Assembly (NCBI GenBank): GCA_021904315.1
Contig: CM038919.1
Coordinates: 1,550,001-1,614,000, forward strand
Direction: 5' to 3'
Length of the DNA stretch: 64,000 bases
From: Sphagnum magellanicum
Lineage: Eukaryota; Streptophyta; Sphagnopsida; Sphagnales; Sphagnaceae
The position numbers were made by a program, and so were the translations under genes. The notes under the pieces are model-generated. The model was given only the letters and a program-made list of their open reading frames with translations. It was not told the DNA's origin and made no database searches. Shown piece after piece: positions 1-11,701 of the stretch (position 1 is the first letter of the stretch; every line of letters starts with the position of its first letter).

Positions 1-2800
1 ATTGGGTCTTTGTCCATGAGAAGATCACACAAATTGGATGTCATGTATCAGAGGCTGTCCCTGCCACTAACATGGTTCAAGTTGTTCCTAGTCACGAAAA
101 TATGGGATGCGTGCATAAACCAGGAACTGTCAAATTCATTGTCTTTAATGTCCAATCCTTTTCTTGTGAGAGATATACTAATCAGTCTACTCTTGACTCT
201 TGATGGAGATTGAAAAACAATGCAGATCTGTTGGTGAACTTCCGACTTTGTCAGTAAAGCTCCCACAAAATTGAAATACACTCACAGCTCATGATTTCTC
301 CTCGCACATCCAAACTGTTGTCCCAGAGATATTTGTGTTGAGCCAGAGGCCAAATGCAAATGCTTCTACCTGAATGTGCATAATGATCACTCTCTCATCT
401 CCTGTCCCTGGTATGGTCAAAATGGATCTAGTAGCCTAGAGAGAATGTAAATTGCTAAGAGTAACACAAGCACGTGCTTGAGCCACTTGTGTTGGAATAA
501 CAAGGTTGCACTCAATTTCATTGTGAATTTCAGAACTTGCTATTTTCCACCAGCTATGCAGCTTTGGGTGTGCCTGATGAACAAGACAACTGATCTCTGA
601 TTTGATGTTTTGGAACATCATTGCAAGATATGCTTCACCACAAGCGGCACCAACCACTTGAACAATGGAGATCAGTTAATCCACCATGATTCCTCATCTT
701 GAACCATTCTAACCTCAGTTGATCCATGAGCATAGCAATGTTGCAACAATCAATATAGTACAACTCAACGGCTAAGTAGCAAAATAAAAACTTGTATTAA
801 TCCTGACATCAAAGGCCTTTAACACACCCTAGAGTCTGAGGGTGGGATTTCAAATTGCTGTGAAGTTGCTGTTTCAAGTGGATGTCTATCAAGATGTCAA
901 CCAGTGTGCCCGGTCAGGTCTCAACACAATCACCCAAAAAATGCTGCAATGGAGACCACAAGGATGCCAACAGAGATTGGAACATTGCTGCTAGATCAAT
1001 GGCCTGTGTGCTTGCAAAGAAAGCAGCTGAAGTTGCAGCACTTTGCCAAATTTCTTCCATGGAGCAACAGCAGCCTCCTGTTCACAGATAACTTGGCTTA
1101 AAATAAATCCTTGGTATCTTGAAATTGAGTAGCCTTGTATCAACTGGAGCATGAATTTCATAATTCAAGGATATCATTAGGTCAGATAATGGTGTAACTT
1201 GAAAACCAGTAAACAAACTGTGCAGAGCACCAAGTCCTCACATTATCATGGGGGTAATGGATGCCAAGAAGAGCACTATCAGATCCGTGGGTTCAATGTT
1301 GTGTCACCCACACCCCATGATGAAATTCCCAGACCCACAAGCATAGTGTAGTGGCTCCACCAAGTCATGTACCTGTATTGGATGCAGAGGAAGTTGAATT
1401 GCACTTGCACCCTACTCATGTGTCTCCATGTCAATGTCTCATGGCCATGCCTGCAAAGGAGCCCTTGATGAATAAGTAGGTTCCTGGTTAGCTGCTAAAC
1501 AGACCTCATATTGAAAGAGAATTTGAAATGTTGAAGCTTCAACAGTCTTCCTCCTGTTTGCAGAAGGATATGTTCAAAACAAGGGCCTGCACAATTGCAC
1601 CCACACATATGTGATGAGGCGATTGACATTGGAGCCCTGGTGAATACTTGCCCAAGGTACCAATGATAGTACCCTGCCCACCTCTACCAAGGGTCACTGG
1701 ACATGCCCCAAGATGTACAGAATCTACTTAGAATCTACTCCAGTCACAGTCAACAATCCATAAAGACTATACTTTCTAAACCCAGCTGTCACAAGGAAAT
1801 CAGGAAAAAGAAAATTGAATAAGATTACTGAACAAGCTGAAACACAATTGAGGGAAGAGTTAGCTTAGAATGGGGTCAGCAGCACGATGAACAGCCATCA
1901 CACCTTGTACCCATGACATACCAAAAACTGGGATGATTATGTTCCTGGTGGAATCACTCCTGTAGCAGCTGGTATGCGTGAGCAAGGTGGACAATGCAGA
2001 CAACACAAGCCTAAACTGTTTAGATATAAATCCAGAGGGCAATTACAGGTGAAAAAAGTTTTAAAGCCAAGCAGAGGACAGACACAAACAACACTTACCA
2101 GACAATAGGCCTCCTGATATATGATGAACAAGATCAACAGCAGCATCTTCTTTTCCAATAGCAGTGAGAAAGTGCTCTTAACAAATGTATATGTATGTGG
2201 CTTGGTTATATATGTGCAACCAAGAGTCATGTAAGTACCCTGTGAATGCCCAACACAATCTATATATTATGATCAATTTACCTCCCAACCCATGCTTGTC
2301 AAAATCCCTTCTTTCATCAAAATCACACAACTACACTACAGATGTGAACACCCAAGGAAGACAGACATCACACAACTGCTCTCACAGACATATATGATGC
2401 AATCAAAGGAACACGGAGTCCAACTGAAAAGCAACATTATCATAGAGAGGAGGTGCCACCTCTACAACCCACAGGATGAAGGCCGTAAAACCCAGAAAAT
2501 ACAGATGCAGGAATCATGGTGTACATGGCAGTGAAAAAATGCAACAGGGTTTTCTGGGAAGAAGTTTAGTGAACTTGACTACTTGACTTCAATCTGAGAA
2601 TCTTCACTACAGAGAACCAGGTATGTACTAATCTCACCTTATGATCTCACTGGAAACCACATGGAAGAAGGGCCGTTATAAGAATTCCAAAATTTCCGTG
2701 ATTTCAATGTTGTATAGCATCAGTTTTAGCAGCAATATGTATTTCAGTATTTTCCCATTATAAGTGACATAGCTATCGGAGCACATTGACTTACAATCTA
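1..2800 (-). other. Unresolved region with cryptic minus-strand exons
   Basis: No open frame here is long enough to call a gene, but several minus-strand stretches read like exons. The clearest is 2174-2099: it follows an AG acceptor, translates to a peptide containing GKEDAAVDLVHHISGG, and ends at a GTAAGT donor in phase 1. Others are 657-436 (contains ACGEAYLAMMFQ), about 1060-920 (contains AIDLAAMFQSLL) and about 1410-1320. The family is not recognised and I could not chain the exons without stops. This could be a multi-exon gene running leftwards out of the window, or a decayed one. Nothing convincing was seen on the plus strand. Confidence 0.25.
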
Positions 2801-2814
2801 CAAACGAAAACCTA

Positions 2815-3270
2815 ATGAATGTTTTTGTAAACTTGAACTCAGGAGCTCTTGGAGTGACAAATAAGTCAGCCCCTAATAACGCACAAAATTCGATCAATCC
2901 GTATGAGGTAGCTAGGACAGCACTTGTGATGATGTTTGGTAATTGGAATTTATGCATTTTGAATGGAGAGTCATCGAAACACTTCACTCATCCCAGCTAC
3001 GATGTTCAACAGGAACGAAAGCCGGGGAGAGGGAAGTCTGTTAGTGCGAAAATGAATGCTAAATTGGTGATTAAGCCGCTCATGGATAGATCGTCAGAAG
3101 GCTGGAACCAATTCCGCGTTACAGAACCGCTCTCGGTGGCAGATTCTGGCAGGAAAGTGGTCACTAGCGAGTCTCGTGAGCGCGGGCTTGGCAAAATCGG
3201 TTACCAAGGGTGCGTTCTGTGGCGGAAAGAGCAGGTTACCCGCGTTGAAAAGTCACAGGAACACCCTTAA
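2815..3270 (+). other. Hypothetical 151-codon ORF in a GC-raised patch
   Basis: This is a 151-codon plus-strand open frame without a recognisable domain. Its second half is basic and coincides with a patch of higher GC (about 2990-3360) that stands out from the AT-rich surroundings. The opposite strand is also open here (2987-2676 and 3194-3006) and shows a GTAAGT donor near 2790. The patch could therefore equally be the 5' end of the minus-strand gene suspected at 1-2800. Coding status and strand are both uncertain. Confidence 0.15.
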
Positions 3271-3762
3271 CGGGGTCGTTCCATTTCAGTGCGCAATTCT
3301 GCTTGAAGAATCGCGGCGCAGGGGCGGCGGAATTCTGTCCTGAATTTTACGAAGAAGAGAGAGCAAGAGAAGAACCATGAGTGAAGACGTCAAGGAAATG
3401 AAAGACTGTGGGGATGCAAGCCTATGACGCAACATCAGAAAATTGAAACAAATATCACTGATCCAGATACCAAAAGCATGAATCTAGAGATGGGTAAATT
3501 AGACGTATAAAAAACTCCCTTTATTTTTCAGAAAATCCAGCAAGAGACAAGCAGAGAAAACTCTAGCCGAGCACACTTCGATTTTCATATTTGTACATGG
3601 ACGCTCACTTTAATATTTCAATACGCAAAACAGTCTAAGACGTGGTGAACTAGACTAATCAAAATAAGCAGGTGTAGCCCATTAGCTCTCCCGATGCCTC
3701 AGACATCAAGGAAGAGACATGCTTATTTCCAACATCCAAAAACGAAGACCTTTAATAAGTGA

Positions 3763-4120
3763 AGTTCCGACCCATCAAAACACAAGGGCTATTTAAACAC
3801 AGTCAGTTACCCTCTGGTTTGAATACACATGAAAACAAATTACGGTCGGAGCAAATTAGAGGAGCTGGTTTAGGAAGCATTAAGAGCCATGGCAGCTACA
3901 TCAAGCAGCACGGTATTTGCTGCGGACGGCGTAGGTGCAGCAACATCACAAGTCCCAGAAGGTCCTCCAGTTGTTGCCTGTAGTATAGAATTTCCAGCTG
4001 AATGTAAATTGCTCATCTCGATCCCTTCCTGTGGATGTTCTCCTGTACCTATAGTTCCAACCCCATCAAAACGCAAGGAAGCTTTTCAACCCAGTTAGCA
4101 ACCTCTGGTTTCCATAGACA
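3763..4120 (+). repeat. Pair of ~70-bp direct repeats flanking exon 2 of the small-protein gene
   Basis: The segments at about 3766-3835 and 4051-4120 align in direct orientation. Both read TTCC-A-CCC-ATCAAAAC-CAAGG and end in CCTCTGGTTT followed by an A-rich stretch; identity is roughly 75% by eye. They sit about 285 bp apart on either side of the proposed last exon, so one copy lies in the intron end and the other in the presumed 3' untranslated region. Confidence 0.55.
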
Positions 4121-4454
4121 GAACAAGGATGTATACGAAAGTCTCGTTCACAATGAGTAGCTAGCAAAATATCTCAGATTCCAGATAATCGGGCCAGTTC
4201 TGCACAAGTTTTTCATTTTGTAACATACCATCGCTCGCGCTTGTAGGCCGATTTCGTGCCGATGCAGGGGCCGGTACTGATGACGAGTTCCGCATGTTGA
4301 GACGCAAGCCACAGCCAGCGATGGTGATGACAATGAAGAAAACGACCAGCCTTAATATTAGCGTGGCAGAATCTGAAGCAAAGCTTGATGCTAGTGCCTG
4401 CCATCCGCTCGTTGGTGGTGAAGCAGCAACTACACTCATGGCTAGATGGCTCAT
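3870..4454 (-). CDS. Predicted two-exon small membrane protein (unknown family)
   Basis: I infer two exons on the minus strand, 4454-4229 and 4042-3870, giving 132 residues. Exon 1 ends at a GTATGT donor in phase 1, and exon 2 begins after a TACAG acceptor in the matching phase; an alternative acceptor 6 bases upstream (ATAG, exon from 4048) also keeps the frame. The ATG at 4454 is the first in that frame. The protein has a short polar N-terminus, one hydrophobic segment at about residues 30-50 (containing LVVFFIVITIAGCGL), then a Ser/Ala/Pro-rich tail ending LDVAAMALNAS. That suggests a single-pass membrane or tail-exposed protein. I recognise no family. The splice model is inference; transcript data would settle it. 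Confidence 0.35.
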
Positions 4455-4573
4455 TCTTGCTATCTATTTTAGAAATTGAAGGATAGCTCTCTTTCACAAA
4501 CTGTCAGCTCAGCAGGCCGTCAAGCAACCTTCCACAAGAATTGATCAATCTACACCATATTCATCTCCTCACG

Positions 4574-7175
4574 GAATTTCCAATACTGCGAAATCCCAAT
4601 GGATGGGGAATGGATGGAAAGGGAGAGCCAGTCCAATACTGCGAAATCCCAATGGATGGGGAATGGATGGAAAGGGAGAGCCAGTCCAATACTGCGAAAT
4701 CCCAATGGATGGGGAATGGATGGAAAGGGAGAGCCAGTCCAATACTGCGAAATCCCAGTGTGTGGGGAATGGATGGAAAGGGAGAGCCAGTCCAATACTG
4801 CGAAATCCCAGTGTGTGGGGAATGGATGGAAAGGGAGAGCCAGTCCAATACTGCGAAATCCCAATGGATGGGGAATGGATGGAAAGGGAGAGCCAGTCCA
4901 ATACTGCGAAATCCCAATGGATGGGGAATGGATGGAAAGGGAGAGCCAGTCCAATACTGCGAAATCCCAGTGTGTGGGGAATGGATGGAAAGGGAGAGCC
5001 AGTCCAATACTGCGAAATCCCAGTGTGTGGGGAATGGATGGAAAGGGAGAGCCAGTCCAATACTGCGAAATCCCAGTGTGTGGGGAATGGATGGAAAGGG
5101 AGAGCCAGTCCAATACTGCGAAATCCCAGTGTGTGGGGAATGGATGGAAAGGGAGAGCCAGTCCAATACTGCGAAATCCCAGTGTGTGGGAATGGATGGA
5201 AAGGGAGAGCCAGTCCAATACTGCGAAATCCCAGTGTGTGGGAATGGATGGAAAGGGAGAGCCAGTCCACATGGAACATGGAAATGGATGGGAAATGGAT
5301 GGAAAGGGAGAGCCAGTCCACATGGAACATGGAAATGGATGGGAAATGGATGGAAAGGGAGAGCCAGTCCACATGGAACATGGTAATGGATGGGGAATGG
5401 ATGGAAAGAGAGACCAGTGCCCTCTTCATACACTGCGAAATCCCAATGGATGGGGAATGGATGGAAAGGGAGAGCCAGTCCACATGGAACATGGAAATGG
5501 ATGGGGAATGGATGGAAAGGGAGAGCCAGTCCAATACTGCGAAATCCCAATGGATGGGGAATGGATGGAAAGGGAGAGCCAGTCCAATACTGCGAAATCC
5601 CAGTGTGTGGGGAATGGATGGAAAGGGAGAGCCAGTCCAATACTGCGAAATCCCAGTGTGTGGGGAATGGATGGGAAGGGAGAGCCAGTCCAATACTGCG
5701 AAATCCCAGTGTGTGGGAATGGATGGAAAGGGAGAGCCAGTCCACATGGAACATGGAAATGGATGGGAAATGGATGGGAAGGGAGAGCCAGTCCAGTGTG
5801 TGGAAAGTCCGAAATGGATGGGAAATGGATGGGAAGGGAGAGCCAGTCCAGTGTGTGGAAAGTCCCAATGGATGGGAAATGGATGGGGAATGGATGGAAA
5901 GGGAGAGCCAGTCCAGTGTGTGGAAAGTCCGAATGGATGGGAAATGGATGGAAAGGGAGAGCCAGTCCAGTGTGTGGAAAGTCCCAATGGATGGGAAATG
6001 GATGGGGAATGGATGGAAAGGGAGAGCCAGTCCAGTGTGTGGAAAGTCCGAATGGATGGGAAATGGATGGAAAGGGAGAGCCAGTCCAGTGTGTGGAAAG
6101 TCCCAATGGATGGGAAATGGATGGGGAATGGATGGAAAGGGAGAGCCAGTCCAGTGTGTGGAAAGTCCGAATGGATGGGAAATGGATGGGAAATGGATGG
6201 AAAGGGAGAGCCAGTCCAGTGTGTGGAAAGTCCACATGGAAGGAAATGGATGGAAATGGATGGAAAGGGAGAGCCAGTCCAGTGTGTGGAAAGTCCAAAT
6301 GGATGGGAAATGGATGGGAAATGGATGGAAAGGGAGAGCCAGTCCATGGATGGAAAGGGAGAGCCAGTCCACATGGAAGGGAAGGGAGAGCCAGTCCATG
6401 GATGGAAAGGGAGAGCCGGTCCACATGGAAGGGAAGGGAGAGCCAGTCCATGGATGGAAAGGGAGAGCCAGTCCACATGGAAGGGAAGGGAGAGCCAGTC
6501 CACATGGAAGGGAAGGGAGAGCCAGCCCAGTGGATGGAAAGGGAGAGCCAGTCCAGTGGATGGAAAGGGAGAGCCAGTCCAGTGTGTGGAAATGGATGGG
6601 AAATGGATGGAAAGGGAGAGCCAGTCCAGTGTGTGGAATGGATGGAAATGGAGAGCCAGTCCAGTGTGTGGAATGGATGGAAATGGATGGAAATGGAGAG
6701 CCAGTCCAGTGTGTGGAATGGATGGAAATGGAGAGCCAGTCCAGTGTGTGGAATGGATGGAAAGAGAGAGACAGTCCAGTGTGTGGAATGGATGGAAAGA
6801 GAGAGACAGTCCAGTGTGTGGAATGGATGGAAAGAGAGAGACAGTCCAGTGTGATCCTAGTGTGTGGAATGGATGGAAAGAGAGAGACAGGCCAGTGTGT
6901 GGAATGGATGGAAAAAGAGAGACAGTCCAGTGTGTGGAATGGATGGAAAGAGAGAGACAGTCCAGTGTGTGGAATGGATGGAAAGAGAGAGACAGTCCAG
7001 TGTGTGGAATGGATGGAAAGAGAGAGACAGTCCAGTGTGTGGAATGGATGGAAAGATAGAGATCCCAGTGTGTGGAATGGATGGAAAGAGAGAGATCCCA
7101 GTGTGTGGAATGGATGGAAAGAGAGAGACAGTCCAGTGTGTGGAATGGAAGGAAAGAGAGAGGCAGTCCAGTAAA
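4574..7175. repeat. 2.6-kb minisatellite with 53-bp to 35-bp units
   Basis: A continuous tandem array in which every unit carries a core close to GGATGGAAAGGGAGAGCCAG. From 4574 to about 5264 the unit is 53 bp and alternates two variants (CCAATGGATGGGG and CCCAGTGTGTGGGG). At 5264-5800 a CACATGGAACATGG variant enters. At 5785-6340 units carry GTGTGTGGAAAGTCC. At 6340-6560 units shorten to about 25 bp. From about 6640 to 7170 the unit is 35 bp with GAGAGACAGTC. I estimate 55-60 units. Neither 53 nor 35 is a multiple of 3, so a ribosome would cycle through all three frames; because units lack stops in these frames, spurious ORFs of up to 818 codons appear on the plus strand and 644 on the minus strand. 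These are not supported as genes: no non-repetitive domain is attached. Confidence 0.97.
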
Positions 7176-7189
7176 CCTACTAGTTTTTC

Positions 7190-9280
7190 CATTTGATTAA
7201 CACCCCCAAAGCATTTGCACCAACTGAAATCGTAGAAGAGAGCAACAGGACCCCCAAAGGGACTGAAAATAGCAACATAGGACTTAAAACTTTCACAAGT
7301 CGCACAGAGCAAATCTAACAACAAGACGAATGAAAAAATTGTAAAGCCATCCAACCTAGAAGAGGTCTCCTGGTGTTGGCCAAATATAGATTTTAAGGTT
7401 GATCATGAACAAGGGTATTGGACTGATAAAAAAAAGTAAGTATCAAATAATCCCACCTGGTATGGGGTTTTAGTAATACTCAAGGGACATCCCATTGTCC
7501 TAGTGTAGGACTGATAAAATTGATATCCTACTAGATTTTCATGTGAGATACAACATATCATCCAAGTTAATTATCACTTATCACTTAACGGTAACCTAAA
7601 ACACTTGTTTTGAGCCTTGAGAAAGTTGTGAAAGGGAGAGTTGCTCGAGCAATTTCAACAATGGATTTGGACTGAACAATTCATTCAAATAGTGATGGCG
7701 GCTTCAATTCCTTTAAAGAGAAATCTATAGGTGAAGATTGATGAGATTTTATTTTCATATGATTACATTTTCTTTCACTTTGTTAGCAATAAGATTTTAC
7801 AAATAGTTAACTATATTGCTATTGAGTTCTATGGCATTTTATTACATCAAGCACCATGCATTGAAATAACCAAGGCAACCTTCAAAACTAGAGATGTACA
7901 TTAACATTGACCAATGTTACGTTATAGTTTATAAAATTTAGCGATTTGATTAAGGTTCTTGGCATTTAGTTGCAAGGCAATGAATTCAAACTAAAGGTGT
8001 TTGAGGTTTAAGTTGTTGACTTCAAGGATACATTATGTATTTTTCATTTCATTTATTAAATAGGCTTCATTTGAGTTTTGGGAATTTTTTTCATTTTTTG
8101 CAACGTTGTGCAATGTGTGCAATGAGTGCAATGAAACTGTTGATGAAGTCCATGTTTCATGCTTGGAAGTTGGATGTAAAAAAATTGACAAATGAACATA
8201 GAATGAATAGGGGAAAAATATTATGGTATAAGATGCTTTACTTGAATTGGCCTTGACAAATATGAAGTTGGTTTAGGTGGGTATAAGTAGGGCATTCCAA
8301 AATTTGACGCTTATGCACAATAGGTGGGTATAGCATGAACCATACCTGAGAAAATTATAACTTGTGGGTTTTGTTGAAACATGAAAATTATAATATGCAT
8401 GTCCTGAAAGATTCCAAAAAGCTGAGTATGTGATACTTTATGTGTTAATGGGATTTTCATTTTGCAAAATACTCTTGCCCTCAAATAGTGGAAAAAATTG
8501 ATATCCAGCCAACACTGAGCTCCCCAACAACAACTCACAAAACGGCACCCAACCTAGAAAAAAGGTCCCACTATCAACAACCATTGAGCTCAATATGGTA
8601 CCAGCCTGAATCTCTACAGAAGCCACCCTTTGCTTACAAAATTTGGGTTGTATCATTTTGTAAGATAGGTCACACAATGTTTACTTGGAATTAGCATTAT
8701 TCAACAAGAGGCATTATTCCAAGTTTGGGTCCAGCTGTGTTCTCCATCATTAATATTATAATTCTGGCAATGGGAAAGGTGATATCCTTACCTTTTGTCT
8801 CAATGTCTTTTCGAGGGCTGTCTTTTCAAAATTGGGCTTTGGGTTTTTCCTTCGATTATCAAGGTCCTATTCACATTTGCAGTAGTTACATAGTTTGTGC
8901 ACACTTTGGCAGACAGCACAAGATATACTAGAAAGTTTAGATTAATCCCAAGAGGATTTCATACAGGATTTCAAAGAGGGCAATTCCTATGTAATGCACT
9001 TAATATGTAGTAAGAAATATTAGACCAATTTTTGTAGGGAAATTTTTTAAATGTTTGAGTTCAAAATCTATATGGTCAACACTATTTGTCAAAAGGCATT
9101 ACTGCACATTTCTATGTAGGAAATATGCTCATTTTCTCATTACAAGCTAGTTACAATGTATGTTAAAAATTGCCCTCATTTTTAAAGTGTGTTTAGACAA
9201 CCATTTTCAGGTGCAAGACGGAAGAAATCTTCCACATTGGAATTACACGCGCTCTGAAAATTAGGGCAGGTTTTTACACC
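7190..9280. other. AT-rich intergenic DNA, nothing recognised
   Basis: No open frame above about 80 codons with protein-like composition, no tandem array and no recognisable RNA gene was seen between the minisatellite and the retrotransposon flank. Confidence 0.6.
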
Positions 9281-9281
9281 A

Positions 9282-9394
9282 GAGAAGGGTAGCGCCTTTA
9301 GCCTTTCCTTGTTTTTCAGTGCCCAACACTTGGGCTAACGCTCTTGTGCCTAGGGACCTAACAACAAGGACGCACCTGTGGTGCTACCCTTCTC
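9282..9394. repeat. Short inverted repeat (GAGAAGGGTAGCGCC / GGTGCTACCCTTCTC)
   Basis: Arms at 9282-9296 and 9380-9394 match at 14 of 15 positions when inverted, with about 83 bp between them. The pair lies just left of the retrotransposon insertion site and may belong to the older repeat into which the element inserted. Confidence 0.6.
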
Positions 9395-9420
9395 CTATAC
9401 AAAGGGTGAATTGGACACGC

Positions 9421-10271
9421 TGTAACCAAAAAGAGAGGGTCCTAAAAACACAGCGCATTGATTGCCTTCAACGAAACCAAGCGTCCATGTTCTCCTGAGT
9501 CACTCGCATACAACTCAGACCTCCAAAAACACAGCACACAACCTACCTACTGACTCTTTCAGACGACCATCACGAAATCACAGACCTGCAAGCATTTTCT
9601 TCCTACACAGCAGTAGAACAGGATTTCAATGGATCTATCTCCTGCCTTACACATTCCCACAGATGCTGGCAAGGGAAACTCTCTTGTTTCATTACAAACT
9701 CTGTACATTCCCCGAAAGCACAAACTTGCTTTCCGTCTGAGATGTTCACAAAAACATCAGATTCCTAGCACTCTCTGAGCTCTCTCTAATTCTCTTGCAG
9801 TAACTTGACTGATTTGTCAAGTGCAGCGGAAGTTTCTAACCTTCAACCAAGCTACCCACACACTAAGTTTTCTCTACCTTTTCACAAGGATTGCTCCTCC
9901 TCCTCTTCCTTCCTCTCTGTTTGTGCTCTCTAATCACCAAAAATCTGCCTCTCTCTCCTTCACTGAGCTCCTTCTTTTCTCCAGAACTTCGTCACACCCA
10001 AGCATCCTCCCGTTCTGTTCTACACCAAGCTTCCCCATCAAGCTTTTTCCTCCTTTTCCACCTTTCAGCGCATCAATGCAGCTCCACTCCTCTTCATCAT
10101 TCGTGCCGCCTTCACTCCTGCACACCCACTCACATAAACATCCCATGCACAGCCATGTAGCCATCATGGAGAAAAACATCCGCAGCCAAAATCAGGACGG
10201 CTTAATTATACCAAAGCACACCTTCAATGCCCGGGTGTTCACACTGGGTGGAAACCCACTTTCGTGTTACA
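9421..10271 (-). repeat. Left LTR (3' LTR of the element)
   Basis: This 851-bp LTR runs from TGTAACC to GTTACA, a perfect terminal inverted repeat. Compared with the right LTR it shows roughly 30 differences and one 4-bp indel (about 3-4% by hand alignment), mostly transitions. The plus strand reads as pyrimidine-rich pseudo-ORFs (for example 9821-10453), which are not genes. Confidence 0.96.
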
Positions 10272-10278
10272 TATGTAA

Positions 10279-10291
10279 CCCCTCCCTTCTT
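10279..10291 (-). other. Polypurine tract (plus-strand primer of the retroelement)
   Basis: On the minus strand the purine run AAGAAGGGAGGGG lies 7 bases before the start of the 3' LTR. This is where a polypurine tract is expected for second-strand DNA priming. Confidence 0.75.
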
Positions 10292-10343
10292 AGACAGCTG
10301 AATCCCTCAACTTCATCTAGTCTGGTGGAACATAAAAGATTTA

Positions 10344-11698
10344 AAGTTCTCGACGAGATCTCTCCCATTGGTGACCATCGGCATCTTGGACGATGCATAA
10401 TCAACAGCCTTCCTCAAAATCGAGGTTGCCCTTCTGATCTGAATGTCCGATGAATTGGTAGGGTCCCTCCCAACTTGTAGTCAGAACTCTTCTCTTCCCT
10501 GGCTTCTTCATCTTCACCATTGTCTGGCCTGCAATCAAGCCCTCAAACAAATGTTTACCTCTTCTGGCAGCATATACTTTCTTTTGTTGCTGCTGAGCTT
10601 GCTCCACATTGAACAGAACGTTGTTGTGGATACTCGCAATGAGCTCCACTTTCTGCAGAAACTGAGCTGCAACAGTTTCCATATCCACACCATCGTTAAT
10701 TTCAGCAGTCGGAGCCTGCAAGTAATTGTCTACCTTCAATCATGGTGTTCGACCAGTAAGGATCATGAACGGAGAAAACTTTGTACTTGTTTATATTCCA
10801 CAACGATACCCAAACAAAACCTTGGCTAATTGTTGGTCCCAACAATCCATGTTGGCAGGAGTAGCAGCAAGCACAGTTATACCATGCTTGATGGTCTTGA
10901 TCATGCGCTCAGCCATCCCATTGCATTGAGGCCATTGAGGCGCAGTGCGTTGGTGCTGAATGGCATAATCCCTACACATTACATCGAACTCTGCAGGCCA
11001 CTCCCCCCCATTGTCAGTCAGCACGAATTTGGGAACCCCATACCTACAAATTATCTCATCCTCCAAAAACCTGGCTGCCGTCTTTGCTCCATGGTCAGCA
11101 ACTGCCTTTGCTTCGCACCACTTCGAATAGTGGTCGTGGCCACCAAAATATACTTGTTGCCCGACTTAGTCTCAGGTAATGGCCCTACAGTGTCCAGTGC
11201 AACTCGATGGAATAAATCACAAACCAGAATGCTTTTCAATTGTTCATCTCTAGATCGAATGCTGCCTGAACTTCTCACCAATTGGCATTGTTGGCACCCC
11301 CTGACCACCGCCTTCACTTCTTCAGTTCGATTGTGCCAGAAGTACCTTCGTTGAACCTCTGCCAACGTCCGTTGTTCCCCAAAGTGCCCTAGGTCTTCAT
11401 GCATCTCTCTCACTAAAGACACCCTCTCCTCATATTTGGGCACGAGTAACATTTTGAAGAAAAGCTTCTGCTCTTTCCAGCAGTAGTTACTTGCCCTCTT
11501 TCTGATCCTCTTGGCTTCTTCATAGTCAACTGCATCAGGCAGTACGCCTTCCTTCAGAAACATTAAACAGTTTGTGTCCTCCCATATGTCAACGCAACTT
11601 GACCTTACTTCGTGATCTTCCTCATCCTCGGATTGTGTAGGACTCAATTCATGGTCCCCAAACTCAGACAATTCCTGAGCTGCCAAAGCCAACTCCAA
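10344..11698 (-). pseudogene. Integrase region of the Ty3/gypsy element (broken)
   Basis: The N-terminal HHCC zinc-binding region is visible (HEDLGH ... GCQQCQ), followed by the first catalytic Asp in LDTVGPLPETKSGNKYI. The core continues in another frame from about 11130, with TDNGGEW carrying the second Asp and a Glu-containing segment near MAERMIKTIKHG. Breaks: a one-base deletion-type frameshift near 11130, a TAA at about 10793-10791, a TGA near 10740, and a TGA at 10403-10401 before the last recognisable motif (WERSRR). Integrase would insert the cDNA copy into host DNA; this copy cannot make it. Confidence 0.9.
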
Positions 11699-11701
11699 TT
11701 G

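Noticed and set aside
1320..1410. CGSGNF-like peptide resembling a DNA-methyltransferase motif (minus strand)
   Set aside because: Isolated short match in a non-continuous frame with no other methyltransferase motif nearby.
4599..7059. ORFs of 751 and 818 codons (+) and 621-644 codons (-) as protein genes
   Set aside because: They consist entirely of the minisatellite period with no unique domain, signal or splice context; several frames are open at once because the repeat unit lacks stops.
4574..7175. CRISPR-like array of repeats and spacers
   Set aside because: The units are contiguous and vary as tandem repeats do, with no unique spacers, and the window is plant nuclear DNA.
9821..10453. 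210-codon plus-strand ORF
   Set aside because: It lies in the LTR, is opened by pyrimidine-rich sequence, and its counterpart in the other LTR is truncated by an indel and substitutions.
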